Shown: positions 1 through 8,417 of the stretch, piece by piece
Layout of the letters: every line of letters begins with the position of its first letter
How positions within the stretch are numbered: the first letter of the stretch is position 1
NCBI RefSeq assembly: GCF_900659865.1
Contig: NZ_LR213767.1
Span: forward strand, 1-64,000
Direction of reading: 5' to 3'
Origin: Hyella patelloides LEGE 07179
GTDB taxonomy: Bacteria; Cyanobacteriota; Cyanobacteriia; Cyanobacteriales; Xenococcaceae
Length of the DNA stretch: 64,000 nucleotides
Translations under genes and position numbers: made by a program
The notes under the pieces: model-generated
The model's input: the letters and a program-made list of their open reading frames with translations, nothing else
The model's database searches: none
What the model was told of the DNA's origin: nothing

Positions 1-43
1 TTTTTGATTACTTTATATTACACTTTGACGTGCGGAAGGTGGG

Positions 44-75
44 CTAAAAAATAAGGTGGGCATTGCCCACCCTAC
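44..75. repeat. Dispersed palindromic repeat (GGTGGGC type)
   Basis: GGTGGGCA (55-62) and TGCCCACC (64-71) form a perfect 8-bp inverted repeat around one base, just past the 3' end of the subtilase gene. Related GGTAGGGTGGGC/GCCCACC sequences lie at 43613-43664 and 46883-46909, so it belongs to a dispersed family. It could also act as a transcription terminator for the minus-strand gene. Confidence 0.6.
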
Positions 76-129
76 TTGGATTTAATTCAGGTTAATTTAA
101 CCAGCTATAAGCTATAGGCTATTAGCTTT

Positions 130-1890
130 TTAGTGGTCTTTTTCTCCTTGACTAGACAAGTAACCAAGGGCAAAACAGAGCAAAGCATTTACGCCGAGGA
201 AGCTACGGGCGATCGCACCTGAGCCTAATCCCCATACTGTAGGATCGATTACGGCATTAATGCCTAAGCAAGCAGCTACGCCCAGAGAAGAGCCAATAGC
301 AAACCATTTCCAGCTTTTATTACCTGATAGTAAAGCAACCAGTAAAAAGGGAATTAACACACTGGCAAACAGAGGATTAAAGCTAGTACTGCCTACTACT
401 ACGTTACCCAATTCAGGAATCGAACTACCCATTAAACGCAAGGGCCATTGAGGTAAATCGAATATATACAACCCTTGGAGGAAAAATAAGCCAGCACTAC
501 CAAAAATCAGCCCGCTATGGAGACTTAAAGTAAAAGTTAGGTAGTTACGAATAAACCAAGCTAAGAGGTAAGAACCAATTACCATACCCAGTTTGGGTAA
601 TATTGCCACTGCACCACCATCAATCCAGAAACCAGGATTCAGATAACCGCTATTTCTTAACCAACGGAAAAAGTCATTAAAGGTAATTTTGCCTTTGAGT
701 GCTAAACCAACTGCTGCACCAGCATCTAAATGACCAGCACCGAAGTAGTTTTTAGTATCTTCTGGTACTTTACGCGCCGACTGTTTGAGAACATCAAGCA
801 CTTCTGAAGGTTCAGCAACACCACTAGCTTTGACTAAAGCTGCAACTCCTGCTACGTGGGGGGCTGCCATACTCGTACCTTGGAAACCAACAAAGACAGA
901 TTCTCCAGTACTGGGATTGATAGTGTTTTGTAAAATTTTTCCTGTTTCACCACCACCAGGGGCGGAAATATCAACACCTGCACCGTAATTGGAATAGTTG
1001 GCTTTTGCTCCTGTACTATCGGTAGCAGAAACACTAATTACTTTGGGATAACGAGCGGGATAAGAAGCGGAGTTTTGATTGGCGTTACCAGCAGCAGCGA
1101 TAATAACCACCTTTTTACGATCTGCATAATCGATCGCTTCTTGCATGATTTGACTCGCACCACCTCCACCGAGGCTCATATTAATAACATCTGCACCATT
1201 GTCGGCTGCAAATTTAATTGCTTCGGCGATATCTGCTACTGTTCCGCCACCACCTTTACTAAGTACTTTGAGGGGCATTATATTCGCTTTGTAGGCAATA
1301 CCCGCTACTCCATAACCATTATTGGTAGATTGAGCAACTGTTCCTGCTACATGAGTACCATGACCATTATCGTCATCTGCGTTAACTTTATCGTTAACAA
1401 AGTCGTATCCTTTAACAAATTTAGTTAATTTAAGATCGGGTACTCTGCTAACTCCCGTGTCAATTACTGCTACGGTTATACCGTCTCCTGCGGTTTCTTT
1501 CCAAGCAGATTCAACATTGATGCTCCGAAAATTCCATTGCTTGCTGTAATCAGGATCGTTGGGTGCGTCTAAAGCCTGATACTGATAGTTGGGTTCGATG
1601 TATTCTACCTGTTTTGCCAAAGACGATTTTCTTAATTGTCTGAGCATTTTGCGATCGCCATTGACAACATAGACGTTATCGCTGACAGAATACATACTGT
1701 TTAATTCAGGTTTATCGGCATACTTCTGGTAAATTTCTTCGATATCCTCACTGATTTGAGTAGTGGGAATATTTTCTTTAAAATCAATAATTAAAGAATC
1801 AAACTCTCCTTGATTCGCCAAACCAGAAAAACTCATGAGGGCAAATCCGATCCCCAACAAAAATAGTAAGAAAAATACAACTTTCTTCAT
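130..1890 (-). CDS. S8 family subtilisin-like serine protease with C-terminal membrane domain
   Basis: Exported endopeptidase of the subtilase family. Residues 1-25 look like a signal peptide or signal anchor, and about 28-106 form a propeptide-like segment. The catalytic domain (about 110-400) shows Asp144 (AVIDTGV), His177 (NGHGTHVAGT), oxyanion Asn269 (AAAGNAN) and Ser340 (GTSMAAPHVAG), so the triad is complete. Residues 420-586 are not protease: they contain about five hydrophobic segments and so appear to be a polytopic membrane tail. That tail is unusual, because most bacterial subtilases are secreted or carry beta-rich C-terminal domains. The gene is monocistronic on the minus strand and diverges from holA. 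Substrate unknown. Confidence 0.9.
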   Translation of the reverse strand: MKKVVFFLLFLLGIGFALMSFSGLANQGEFDSLIIDFKENIPTTQISEDIEEIYQKYADKPELNSMYSVSDNVYVVNGDRKMLRQLRKSSLAKQVEYIEPNYQYQALDAPNDPDYSKQWNFRSINVESAWKETAGDGITVAVIDTGVSRVPDLKLTKFVKGYDFVNDKVNADDDNGHGTHVAGTVAQSTNNGYGVAGIAYKANIMPLKVLSKGGGGTVADIAEAIKFAADNGADVINMSLGGGGASQIMQEAIDYADRKKVVIIAAAGNANQNSASYPARYPKVISVSATDSTGAKANYSNYGAGVDISAPGGGETGKILQNTINPSTGESVFVGFQGTSMAAPHVAGVAALVKASGVAEPSEVLDVLKQSARKVPEDTKNYFGAGHLDAGAAVGLALKGKITFNDFFRWLRNSGYLNPGFWIDGGAVAILPKLGMVIGSYLLAWFIRNYLTFTLSLHSGLIFGSAGLFFLQGLYIFDLPQWPLRLMGSSIPELGNVVVGSTSFNPLFASVLIPFLLVALLSGNKSWKWFAIGSSLGVAACLGINAVIDPTVWGLGSGAIARSFLGVNALLCFALGYLSSQGEKDH

Positions 1891-2079
1891 GGTAACTTAT
1901 CCATACTCCTTAATCCTTAACTTTCATAGTGGCAAAAAATTGTTAGCCTCTACAACTGATGTTTCAATTTTTGATTTTTTTGTTGACTTGCTTATTTCAA
2001 AGATAAAGCAATTAGCCAGATCTTGGCGGTGATTTAAAAACTCATTACAGTTATAAATTAGTTGGTAAATAATTTAATT

Positions 2080-3072
2080 ATGCCTGTTTATTTTTATTGG
2101 GGAGAAGATGATTTTGCGATCGCCAAAGCTGTCAAGCAATTACAGGGGAAAATTCTCGATGATAATTGGTTAGAGTTTAATTTCCATCGCTATCAAGGCG
2201 ATCGTCAAGAGGTGATTATAGAAGCTTTAAACGAAGTTATGACTCCTCCTTTTGGTATGGGAGGACGCTTAGTATGGTTGAATAGTACCACTATTTGTCA
2301 ACAATGCTCTGCCGATCTACTCGCAGAACTAACCAGTACTTTACCTGTAATTAGCGATGATTCTCATTTGCTTTTCACCACCAGTAAAAAACCCGATGGC
2401 AGATTGAAATCTAGTAAATTACTGAAAAAATTTGCGGAAGTCAAAGAGTTTAATCTGATACCCTTTTGGGATGAACAAGGTATTAAAAAAAATATTCGTC
2501 AGCTAGCAGCAGAAATTGGTGTGAAATTATCTCCTTCTGCGGTAGAAGCCTTAAAAGATTTCGTCGGTAACGATACCAGACAGTTATGGAATGAATTAGA
2601 AAAATTAAGTATTTATCAACATCAAGCTAGTAATAAAATCATTGATGCAGAAGCTGTGAATAGCTTAGTTATTTGTAATACTCAAAATAGCCTCAAGCTA
2701 GCAGAAGCAATCCGCGATTCTCAAACAGAAACCGCTCTTTCTCTGATTAATGACTTATTGAACCGTAATGAACCACCATTAAAAATGGTAGCTACTCTAG
2801 TCAGACAATTTAGAATGTGGACAACCGTAAAGGTTATTTGGGAAGCAGGAGAAAGAGAATATAAATCTCTTGCCAAAATAGCAGAAATCAGTGGTAATCC
2901 TAATCGTATTAAATATATTCTCAACGACATACAAAAACTTAGTGCTACACAATTATTATCGACTCTTTCTTTGCTTTTAGAATTAGAATATAGTCTTAAA
3001 AAAGGTGCAGAACCTTATCGAATTTTACCAACTACGGCTCTTAAAATATGTCAGCTATTAAGCAAGCAGTAA
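2080..3072 (+). CDS. holA: DNA polymerase III subunit delta (clamp loader)
   Basis: Clamp-loader delta subunit, which opens the sliding clamp for loading at primed sites. The N-terminus PVYFYWGEDDFAI is the usual HolA opening. It is followed by an AAA+-like region without a full Walker P-loop and a C-terminal helical collar domain (LVRQFRMWTTVKVI, LLLELEYSLKKGAEPYRILP). Length is about 330 aa, normal for the family. An in-frame TTG at 2062 would add six residues, but the ATG at 2080 gives the conserved start and is preferred. The gene is divergent from the subtilase. dcd follows after 122 bp on the same strand but has its own -10 like sequence. Confidence 0.92.
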   Translation: MPVYFYWGEDDFAIAKAVKQLQGKILDDNWLEFNFHRYQGDRQEVIIEALNEVMTPPFGMGGRLVWLNSTTICQQCSADLLAELTSTLPVISDDSHLLFTTSKKPDGRLKSSKLLKKFAEVKEFNLIPFWDEQGIKKNIRQLAAEIGVKLSPSAVEALKDFVGNDTRQLWNELEKLSIYQHQASNKIIDAEAVNSLVICNTQNSLKLAEAIRDSQTETALSLINDLLNRNEPPLKMVATLVRQFRMWTTVKVIWEAGEREYKSLAKIAEISGNPNRIKYILNDIQKLSATQLLSTLSLLLELEYSLKKGAEPYRILPTTALKICQLLSKQ

Positions 3073-3160
3073 CTAATAAAAAATCTTGTAGACAAACCAT
3101 GTAGCAGAAAAATAAAGTAATCGTTAAAGAATAAAAAATATCAAATGGATAATTTTCCAG

Positions 3161-3166
3161 TATAAT
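3161..3166 (+). promoter_or_regulatory. Candidate -10 element upstream of dcd
   Basis: A perfect TATAAT lies 29 bp before the preferred dcd ATG. No convincing TTGACA -35 is seen at the right spacing, so this is only a candidate promoter. Confidence 0.35.
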
Positions 3167-3194
3167 CTTGATGATATTTAAAAATCTCGTGAAA

Positions 3195-3797
3195 ATGATT
3201 AAAAATGATAAATGGATAATTGAACAATCCCAAAAAGGAATGATTTCTCCTTTTGAAGAAAAATCAATTAGAAAAGCAGTTTTAGGAAAAGAGAAAGAAG
3301 TTCCAACTATTAGTTGGGGTTTAAGTTCTTATGGTTACGATATCCGACTATCTCCTCATGATTTTAGAATATTTAGACATATACCAGGAACAGTAGTAGA
3401 CCCCAAGAAATTTAATCCTCACAACTTAGAACAAGCTGAATTACATACTGATGAAGATGGTTCTACCTATTTTATAATTCCAGCCAACAGTTATGGATTA
3501 GGTGCTTCACTTGAAAGCATTAAAATGCCTCCTAACGTAACTGCTATCTGTTTGGGAAAATCAACTTATGCTCGTGTGGGAGTTATTGCTAATATTACTC
3601 CTCTTGAGGCTTCTTGGCAGGGTCAAAGCATTACTCTAGAATTTTCTAATGCTTCGAGTGCTGATGTCAAAATTTATGCGAATGAAGGTGTTGTGCAATT
3701 AATTTTCTTAGAAGGTGAGCCTTGCGAGACAACATACTCAGATCGTGGTGGAAAATACCAAAATCAAGGCTACGGAGTAACTCTACCCAAAGTGTAA
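3195..3797 (+). CDS. dcd: dCTP deaminase
   Basis: Deaminates dCTP to dUTP, feeding dTTP synthesis. It shows the trimeric dUTPase/DCD fold signatures: SWGLSSYGYDIRLSP near the N-terminus, GKSTYARVGVIANITPLEASWQG in the middle with the catalytic Glu in TPLEASW, and the C-terminal nucleotide-covering segment GGKYQNQGYGVTLPKV. About 200 aa is the usual length. A TTG at 3168 and an ATG at 3171 are in frame, but family members begin MIKNDKWI, so the ATG at 3195 is chosen. Transcribed alone, probably from the TATAAT at 3161. Confidence 0.93.
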   Translation: MIKNDKWIIEQSQKGMISPFEEKSIRKAVLGKEKEVPTISWGLSSYGYDIRLSPHDFRIFRHIPGTVVDPKKFNPHNLEQAELHTDEDGSTYFIIPANSYGLGASLESIKMPPNVTAICLGKSTYARVGVIANITPLEASWQGQSITLEFSNASSADVKIYANEGVVQLIFLEGEPCETTYSDRGGKYQNQGYGVTLPKV

Positions 3798-3851
3798 TTC
3801 TCAAGACTTTCAATTACTAATAGTAAACTCTGTGAACTTTTTTTACTCTAC

Positions 3852-5441
3852 TTAATTTATGGGGACAAATCCTGCTTCTTCAATCGATTTCTGCATTTCT
3901 TCGGTAAGTAGTAGTTTGGTAAAAGCTTCCCCTGCCTTTTGCGATCGACCTCCATCTTGTTTAACTACGACGTATAAATAACGAGTAATCGGATAAGTAG
4001 CGTGTTTAATAGCTGCAATGTTGAGTTGATTACGCTTTTCGGGACAATTTTCTGGGGCTACTGCTGGAGGAAGGTAAGGGGGGATCAATTGTCCGTTTTC
4101 ATTAGCTATGGGCAAAGATTTAACCCTACACTGATATATGAGTTCTGGTGCAGAACCATAATAGATTGCTCCTGGGGTGTCTTTAATCTGCTTCAATCCA
4201 TCAGTAGTTGAATAAACGTACTTGACGTTGTCACCAAAAGACTGATTTTGCAAGACATGATGCTGAAAAAATTCGGGTGTACCGCCATCTTCCGCTCTTC
4301 GACTCAAGACTACAATTTCTAGATCGGGCCCATTTACTTCCTTCCAATTAGTAATCTCACCCAAATAAATTTTCTGTAACTGTTTTATCGTCAAACCCGA
4401 TACTGGTAAAGAAGGATTAACGGCAATTGCGATAGCATCAATAGCTACTTGATATTCTCTGAGGGTAAAGCCTTGCTGATGGGCAAGGGCATGTTCTTTT
4501 TGCTTGATCGAGCGAGATGATTCCGAAAAATCCAGTTCCCCTTCTAATAACATACGAATACCTGTTCCCGAACCAGGTGTGCCGTTAATAGCTGGCAAAT
4601 AACGCATACTAAATTCAGGATATTCCTCAATTATTTTGGGGTCTATTGTCTTCCGAATTGAAGCCCAGGTAGTACTACCGCCATAATTAAATATTCCTTT
4701 AGGTAAGTCGTTTACATCCTGAAGAGTACTAACCTTTGTATTTGTGTTCGTCCTTTTTGTCTGTTCCTCACTATGGGCAAGAATTTTACGTTGAAGTCCT
4801 CGCATTGGAGAAATTAAATACAAAGTACTTACATCTAGTAAAACTGTGACTATCAAAATAATAATTAGAAAAAAACTCAGGCGAGCTATGGAAGAACTGG
4901 TTTTATCTTTCATTCTTTTTAGTTTTTGAATAGATGTGCTTGGAGCTTTTAACTGACTTGCTTCTTTGGTTGTATCGACATTTTTTTGTCCAAGAGAGTC
5001 TAATGCTCTTACTAAGCTTTCTCGTTGAGCAGGAGGACATTCTAAAACTTCGAGGACAGAATTAATATTAGTGATTACGCTAGAGAATAAATTTTTCTTT
5101 TGAAAATTAATCAAAAGTTCATCTACTCCTTGTTTTACTGCCCATCGACGAATAGCCGATGAATATTCCTGTTGGATATCGGTAGTTAAAATAATCTTTG
5201 ATGAAGGATTATGTTGACGAAAACATCGGCAAATTTCATAGGCATCTTCTATTTTTAAATCTATTATTAGTAAATTTGGTTTTAATTCTAATGTTTTAAA
5301 GTAATCGGCAACATACTTTTTATTAGTGTAATCTTGTTCCCAGGTTATGAAAATATCTTGTTCCCAAAGAACAAAATGCCATACTTCAGCTTGAAACTTA
5401 GATGGTTGGAACAGCAGAACCGTCTTTTTACTGTTATTCAT
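3852..5441 (-). CDS. Pseudo-receiver / TM / PstS-like substrate-binding fusion protein
   Basis: 529-aa protein with three parts. Residues 1-135 resemble a response-regulator receiver: beta-strand LLIID with Asp61 at the phosphoacceptor position. The acidic pair after beta-1 is missing (TVLLFQPSK), and the conserved Lys after beta-5 is absent (ELLINFQ), so it is probably a pseudo-receiver. Residues 188-210 are one transmembrane helix. Residues 245-529 match the PBP-like domain of phosphate-binding PstS-type proteins (FNYGGSTTWASIRK, LRMLL-like GTGIRMLLEGELDFSESSR, YLGEITNWKEV, LYVVVKQDGG). The predicted topology puts the receiver in the cytoplasm and the ligand domain in the periplasm. No pst permease genes lie nearby. 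A role as a phosphate or anion sensor is inference. Confidence 0.75.
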   Translation of the reverse strand: MNNSKKTVLLFQPSKFQAEVWHFVLWEQDIFITWEQDYTNKKYVADYFKTLELKPNLLIIDLKIEDAYEICRCFRQHNPSSKIILTTDIQQEYSSAIRRWAVKQGVDELLINFQKKNLFSSVITNINSVLEVLECPPAQRESLVRALDSLGQKNVDTTKEASQLKAPSTSIQKLKRMKDKTSSSIARLSFFLIIILIVTVLLDVSTLYLISPMRGLQRKILAHSEEQTKRTNTNTKVSTLQDVNDLPKGIFNYGGSTTWASIRKTIDPKIIEEYPEFSMRYLPAINGTPGSGTGIRMLLEGELDFSESSRSIKQKEHALAHQQGFTLREYQVAIDAIAIAVNPSLPVSGLTIKQLQKIYLGEITNWKEVNGPDLEIVVLSRRAEDGGTPEFFQHHVLQNQSFGDNVKYVYSTTDGLKQIKDTPGAIYYGSAPELIYQCRVKSLPIANENGQLIPPYLPPAVAPENCPEKRNQLNIAAIKHATYPITRYLYVVVKQDGGRSQKAGEAFTKLLLTEEMQKSIEEAGFVPIN

Positions 5442-5935
5442 TGTATTTCAAAAAACTATCAAAGCTTTTTGCGAAAGTATTATTTAAACTATCGTTTATC
5501 TTTATCTAATAATTTAAAATAAAAAAGTGACAAACTAGGAACAAATAAGGTAAATGCAGCACAATTTACCGCTCATTTTAAGCTTAATTTCTTAGTAAAA
5601 TATCAGGTGATATAAAATACAAAAATTGATGCTGCATATTGAATTTTTATTTCTTCGATCTTCCGCTTCTTCCGCTTTATCTGGAGAGGCTGCCATTTGA
5701 GTGTGAGGGATGCTGAGGAAACCTCAAATGTTTACATTGTCAAGAGATGGGGATACGCCCCGTCTCCTTCTGCTTTTTATCTGTAGCAACCTTTCAAGCA
5801 TTTCATATTACAATGTAATTAAATCATCATTTTTTGGTTCTTAATCCGCTGTAATCCATCTATTTTAATTGTCAGAGCTATTTTTTAGATAGATTTTAGA
5901 GATGGGTTTTAAGAGTCAGAATTGTTTTGTGCTGG
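5442..5935. other. Intergenic region with structured segment
   Basis: 494 bp without a supported gene. At 5694-5766 there are nested inverted repeats: CATTTGAG (5694-5701) with CTCAAATG (5723-5730), an inner TGAGG-AAA-CCTCA hairpin, and GAGATGGGG (5744-5752) with CCCCGTCTC (5758-5766, one G-T wobble). The last is followed by a T-rich run near 5774. It may be a small RNA with a terminator or a degenerate palindromic repeat. The rest shows no clear signal. Confidence 0.45.
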
Positions 5936-6226
5936 CTAAATTTCTAAAAAATTGATATTGGGAATTAAAGGATCTTCTACTAAGCCAATTCCTTGATATC
6001 CCCAACGTTGTAAAAGAGATTTTAACTGAACAGGAGAGAGAGATTCTACCTTTAAGCGATTGCTCATTTCTTGACCGTGGGCATTAATATAAGATAAGGC
6101 TTCATGATCTGCTTTAAAAAGTAGTAAATAACTGGCTTCTGGACTATCTTCATTTTGAGAAATACGAGCCACTAAATATTTCCCGTCTTTTGGAGATCGA
6201 ATAACGTAGTTAATAGAAGACAACAT
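5936..6226 (-). CDS. Conserved hypothetical protein, 96 aa
   Basis: Small soluble protein of unknown function. It begins MLSSINYVIRSPKDGKYLVA and reads like a compact alpha/beta domain, with no signal peptide, membrane segment or metal motif. It lies 99 bp downstream of the ATP-grasp ligase gene on the same strand and may be the last gene of that transcript. Codon use and clean start support a real gene. No function can be assigned from sequence alone. Confidence 0.65.
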   Translation of the reverse strand: MLSSINYVIRSPKDGKYLVARISQNEDSPEASYLLLFKADHEALSYINAHGQEMSNRLKVESLSPVQLKSLLQRWGYQGIGLVEDPLIPNINFLEI

Positions 6227-6325
6227 GAGTAATTAGTCCCAATTAAAGTTAACTGTAAAATTCACCGAGTCAGACATCACAGGTAGGGTGTGGTGTATAA
6301 AAGTTCATCAATTAAATTTAGTGAC

Positions 6326-7894
6326 TTACGACCAATTAATCGGTAATTGAGATAGTGTTTCTTCTCTGATTAATTTGGTTTCTCGATCTAAAACCTGTTC
6401 TACATTGTTATAAATGGCTTGAGCTTCTTCGAGGGAATTGCCAATACTGGTTAAACCTAATTTACCAAATTCTGATAAAGCACCCATAAGATGAAATACT
6501 GTACCCGTGCGAGTACTACTATCAAAATGCAATCTTTCTTGAGCGATAATATCCATCAAGTCATTGGGTAACAAGCCACGGTAATCTTCTTTTTGTAGAT
6601 TGTCAGAAGAGATATAGTATTTAGGCTGATTGGCTTGACTCAAAAATAAACCTGTAGCATCGTCATAGTTACCGTTGGTAAGTAATTTGAGGGTCATAAA
6701 GGGATGGGTTGTACCCCCTTTTCGTAAGTTAATTTCGATCGCCTGAATTTCCCATTGTTGGCTATCGGGATTTTTTACCGTCATGAAGTCTACGCCATAG
6801 CGTTCAATTGCACCTTTAGCTGCTAAAGCTCTACCTACTTTAAGTCCTAATTCTTGGATTCGTAAACGATAAGCAGACTCCGCAGGGAAATAACAACCGA
6901 GATAGATTTGATTGTCTGCACCCCCTAAAATTTGATCGTGGGTAGAAAGGATCGATACTTCTCCTGATGGATCGATATAACCTTGAACGCTTGGCGATCG
7001 CTTAATTACGCCTTCGATAAATGCTTCGACAATTGCACCTAATTCGGGAATACGACGAGAAAAGTTATCCCAAGTTTCTTCTGCTGATTGAAAGCTTAGG
7101 TTTTCTAGCTGTTGCTTAAGAGCTTTAATTGTGCTTTGACGATCGCTGTGAGCAGGCGCAAACTGTTTAATAGGAGTGAGGTCTAAGACTGCGTTACCCT
7201 CTCCTGAAAAGCCTTCATTGAGTTTAATGACGATTCGCTTAAGATGGGGTTGTCTCTCCCAGAGATTAGCTAATTCTGATAATAGATCGGGGATATTAGT
7301 AACGGTGTAGCTACCGTCAGGATGGGGAACTTGACATTCGGCAAAAATTTCTCGACTACCACTTTTAGAACCCCAGTAATTTAATTCAGGAGAAGCTGCG
7401 AGTAAAGGAATATTTAGTTTGACAGATAATTCTTGCTCAAGGGGAGTTGCATTGAAACAAACCATATAAGAGCGATCGCTACGTAAAGCACGACGAATTT
7501 TTTGTACTAAACGAGGACGTTCTAAAATTTTTTCAGTTAAAGGTCTTAAAGAAGCGTCATAAATACTAATTAAAAGTAAACGCTCCCTTGCATGAGAAAA
7601 AGGAATTCCTGATAGTAGTTGTAAGTAATAATCAACAATTATGGGGCATAAAGGTAAAGCGGTAACATAAATAACTCTGGTATGGGGATTTCTCAGACGA
7701 ATTAAAGAAAATAAGAGCCTTTCTTCGTAATGTAAAAAACCTGGGATTTTTGTTCCCAATTGGGGATCGATACTAAAAGAAGGGATAACCAAGATATCAC
7801 AGTCGTCGCGATCGAAGATATCAACTTGTTGCCAGCGATCGCGTAATTGATTTTGTAATTGATTGAATTGAATTTGACTCTTATTTTCTTCCAT
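6326..7894 (-). CDS. PGM1-related peptide ligase-like ATP-grasp protein
   Basis: 522-aa cytoplasmic protein resembling the ATP-grasp peptide ligase PGM1-related family, named after the pheganomycin ligase. Visible ATP-grasp features are the lysine strand KRIVIKLNEGFSGEGNAVLD (about 220-240), the VEAFIEG lid and hinge segment (about 285), and the metal-binding IQAIEINLRKGGTTHPF (about 385-400), with acidic Glu and Asn in the expected ExN order. Such enzymes join a carboxylate to an amine through an acyl-phosphate; the substrate here is unknown. Its start overlaps the 3' end of the upstream dihaem cytochrome gene by 14 bp, so the two are probably translated from one message. Confidence 0.75.
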   Translation of the reverse strand: MEENKSQIQFNQLQNQLRDRWQQVDIFDRDDCDILVIPSFSIDPQLGTKIPGFLHYEERLLFSLIRLRNPHTRVIYVTALPLCPIIVDYYLQLLSGIPFSHARERLLLISIYDASLRPLTEKILERPRLVQKIRRALRSDRSYMVCFNATPLEQELSVKLNIPLLAASPELNYWGSKSGSREIFAECQVPHPDGSYTVTNIPDLLSELANLWERQPHLKRIVIKLNEGFSGEGNAVLDLTPIKQFAPAHSDRQSTIKALKQQLENLSFQSAEETWDNFSRRIPELGAIVEAFIEGVIKRSPSVQGYIDPSGEVSILSTHDQILGGADNQIYLGCYFPAESAYRLRIQELGLKVGRALAAKGAIERYGVDFMTVKNPDSQQWEIQAIEINLRKGGTTHPFMTLKLLTNGNYDDATGLFLSQANQPKYYISSDNLQKEDYRGLLPNDLMDIIAQERLHFDSSTRTGTVFHLMGALSEFGKLGLTSIGNSLEEAQAIYNNVEQVLDRETKLIREETLSQLPINWS

Positions 7895-8378
7895 CTAACC
7901 ATTCTGTTGATAAACTACGATAGTCTAATTTAGCTGCTGAAGGGTGACACTGAACACAGCTTTGATGAACTGTAGGTTGGGGTAACTCTACTTGTGGGTG
8001 AAGGGCTTTTAAATAACGAGAATTAGTTACATATTGGGGTAAAGTTTCTCCTGGTGCATAGGGACGAGAATATTGTTTTAAATATGTCCACATTAGTCTA
8101 GCTGTGACTCTTACCGAAGTAGGTAAAGTTACGCCGTAATGATTTTGAGTATTATTTAATATATCTTGCCAACGTTCTGTAGGTAAAACTTCCGCAGGTA
8201 TCGGGATATGGCAACTAGCACAGTTTTCTAAATAGAGTTCTCGTCCTAAAGAACTACTATTAGTGTTAGCTTGAGCGAAAAACAAATTATTATTTTCTGC
8301 TAAAACAGTATCGATCCCCAAACACCAACTAATACCAATTATCAAAAAACACAAACTTATTTTCATTCGCCAAGGCAT
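7881..8378 (-). CDS. Dihaem cytochrome c (DHC-like)
   Basis: Exported c-type cytochrome with two haem-binding sites. A signal peptide covers residues 1-27 (LCFLIIGISWCLGIDTVLA), followed by C53-A-S-C56-H57 and C141-V-Q-C144-H145. The spacing and the segment W..IL.N...HYGV between them resemble the DHC family of small dihaem cytochromes. It should act as an electron carrier in the periplasm or thylakoid lumen; the partner is not known. Met5 is an alternative start. It overlaps the PGM1-like ligase gene by 14 bp, an odd pairing of a lumenal redox protein with a cytoplasmic ligase. The HNH endonuclease gene ends 39 bp upstream. Confidence 0.82.
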   Translation of the reverse strand: MPWRMKISLCFLIIGISWCLGIDTVLAENNNLFFAQANTNSSSLGRELYLENCASCHIPIPAEVLPTERWQDILNNTQNHYGVTLPTSVRVTARLMWTYLKQYSRPYAPGETLPQYVTNSRYLKALHPQVELPQPTVHQSCVQCHPSAAKLDYRSLSTEWLDGRK

Positions 8379-8417
8379 AGTGATAGCTAATCAATAAAAA
8401 ATGATAAATGATAAATT

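Noticed and set aside
260-451. 63-codon plus-strand frame
   Set aside because: Lies fully within the subtilase gene on the other strand; no family likeness, a shadow of its codons.
1075-1428. 117-codon plus-strand frame
   Set aside because: Antisense to the protease catalytic domain, which is clearly the real gene.
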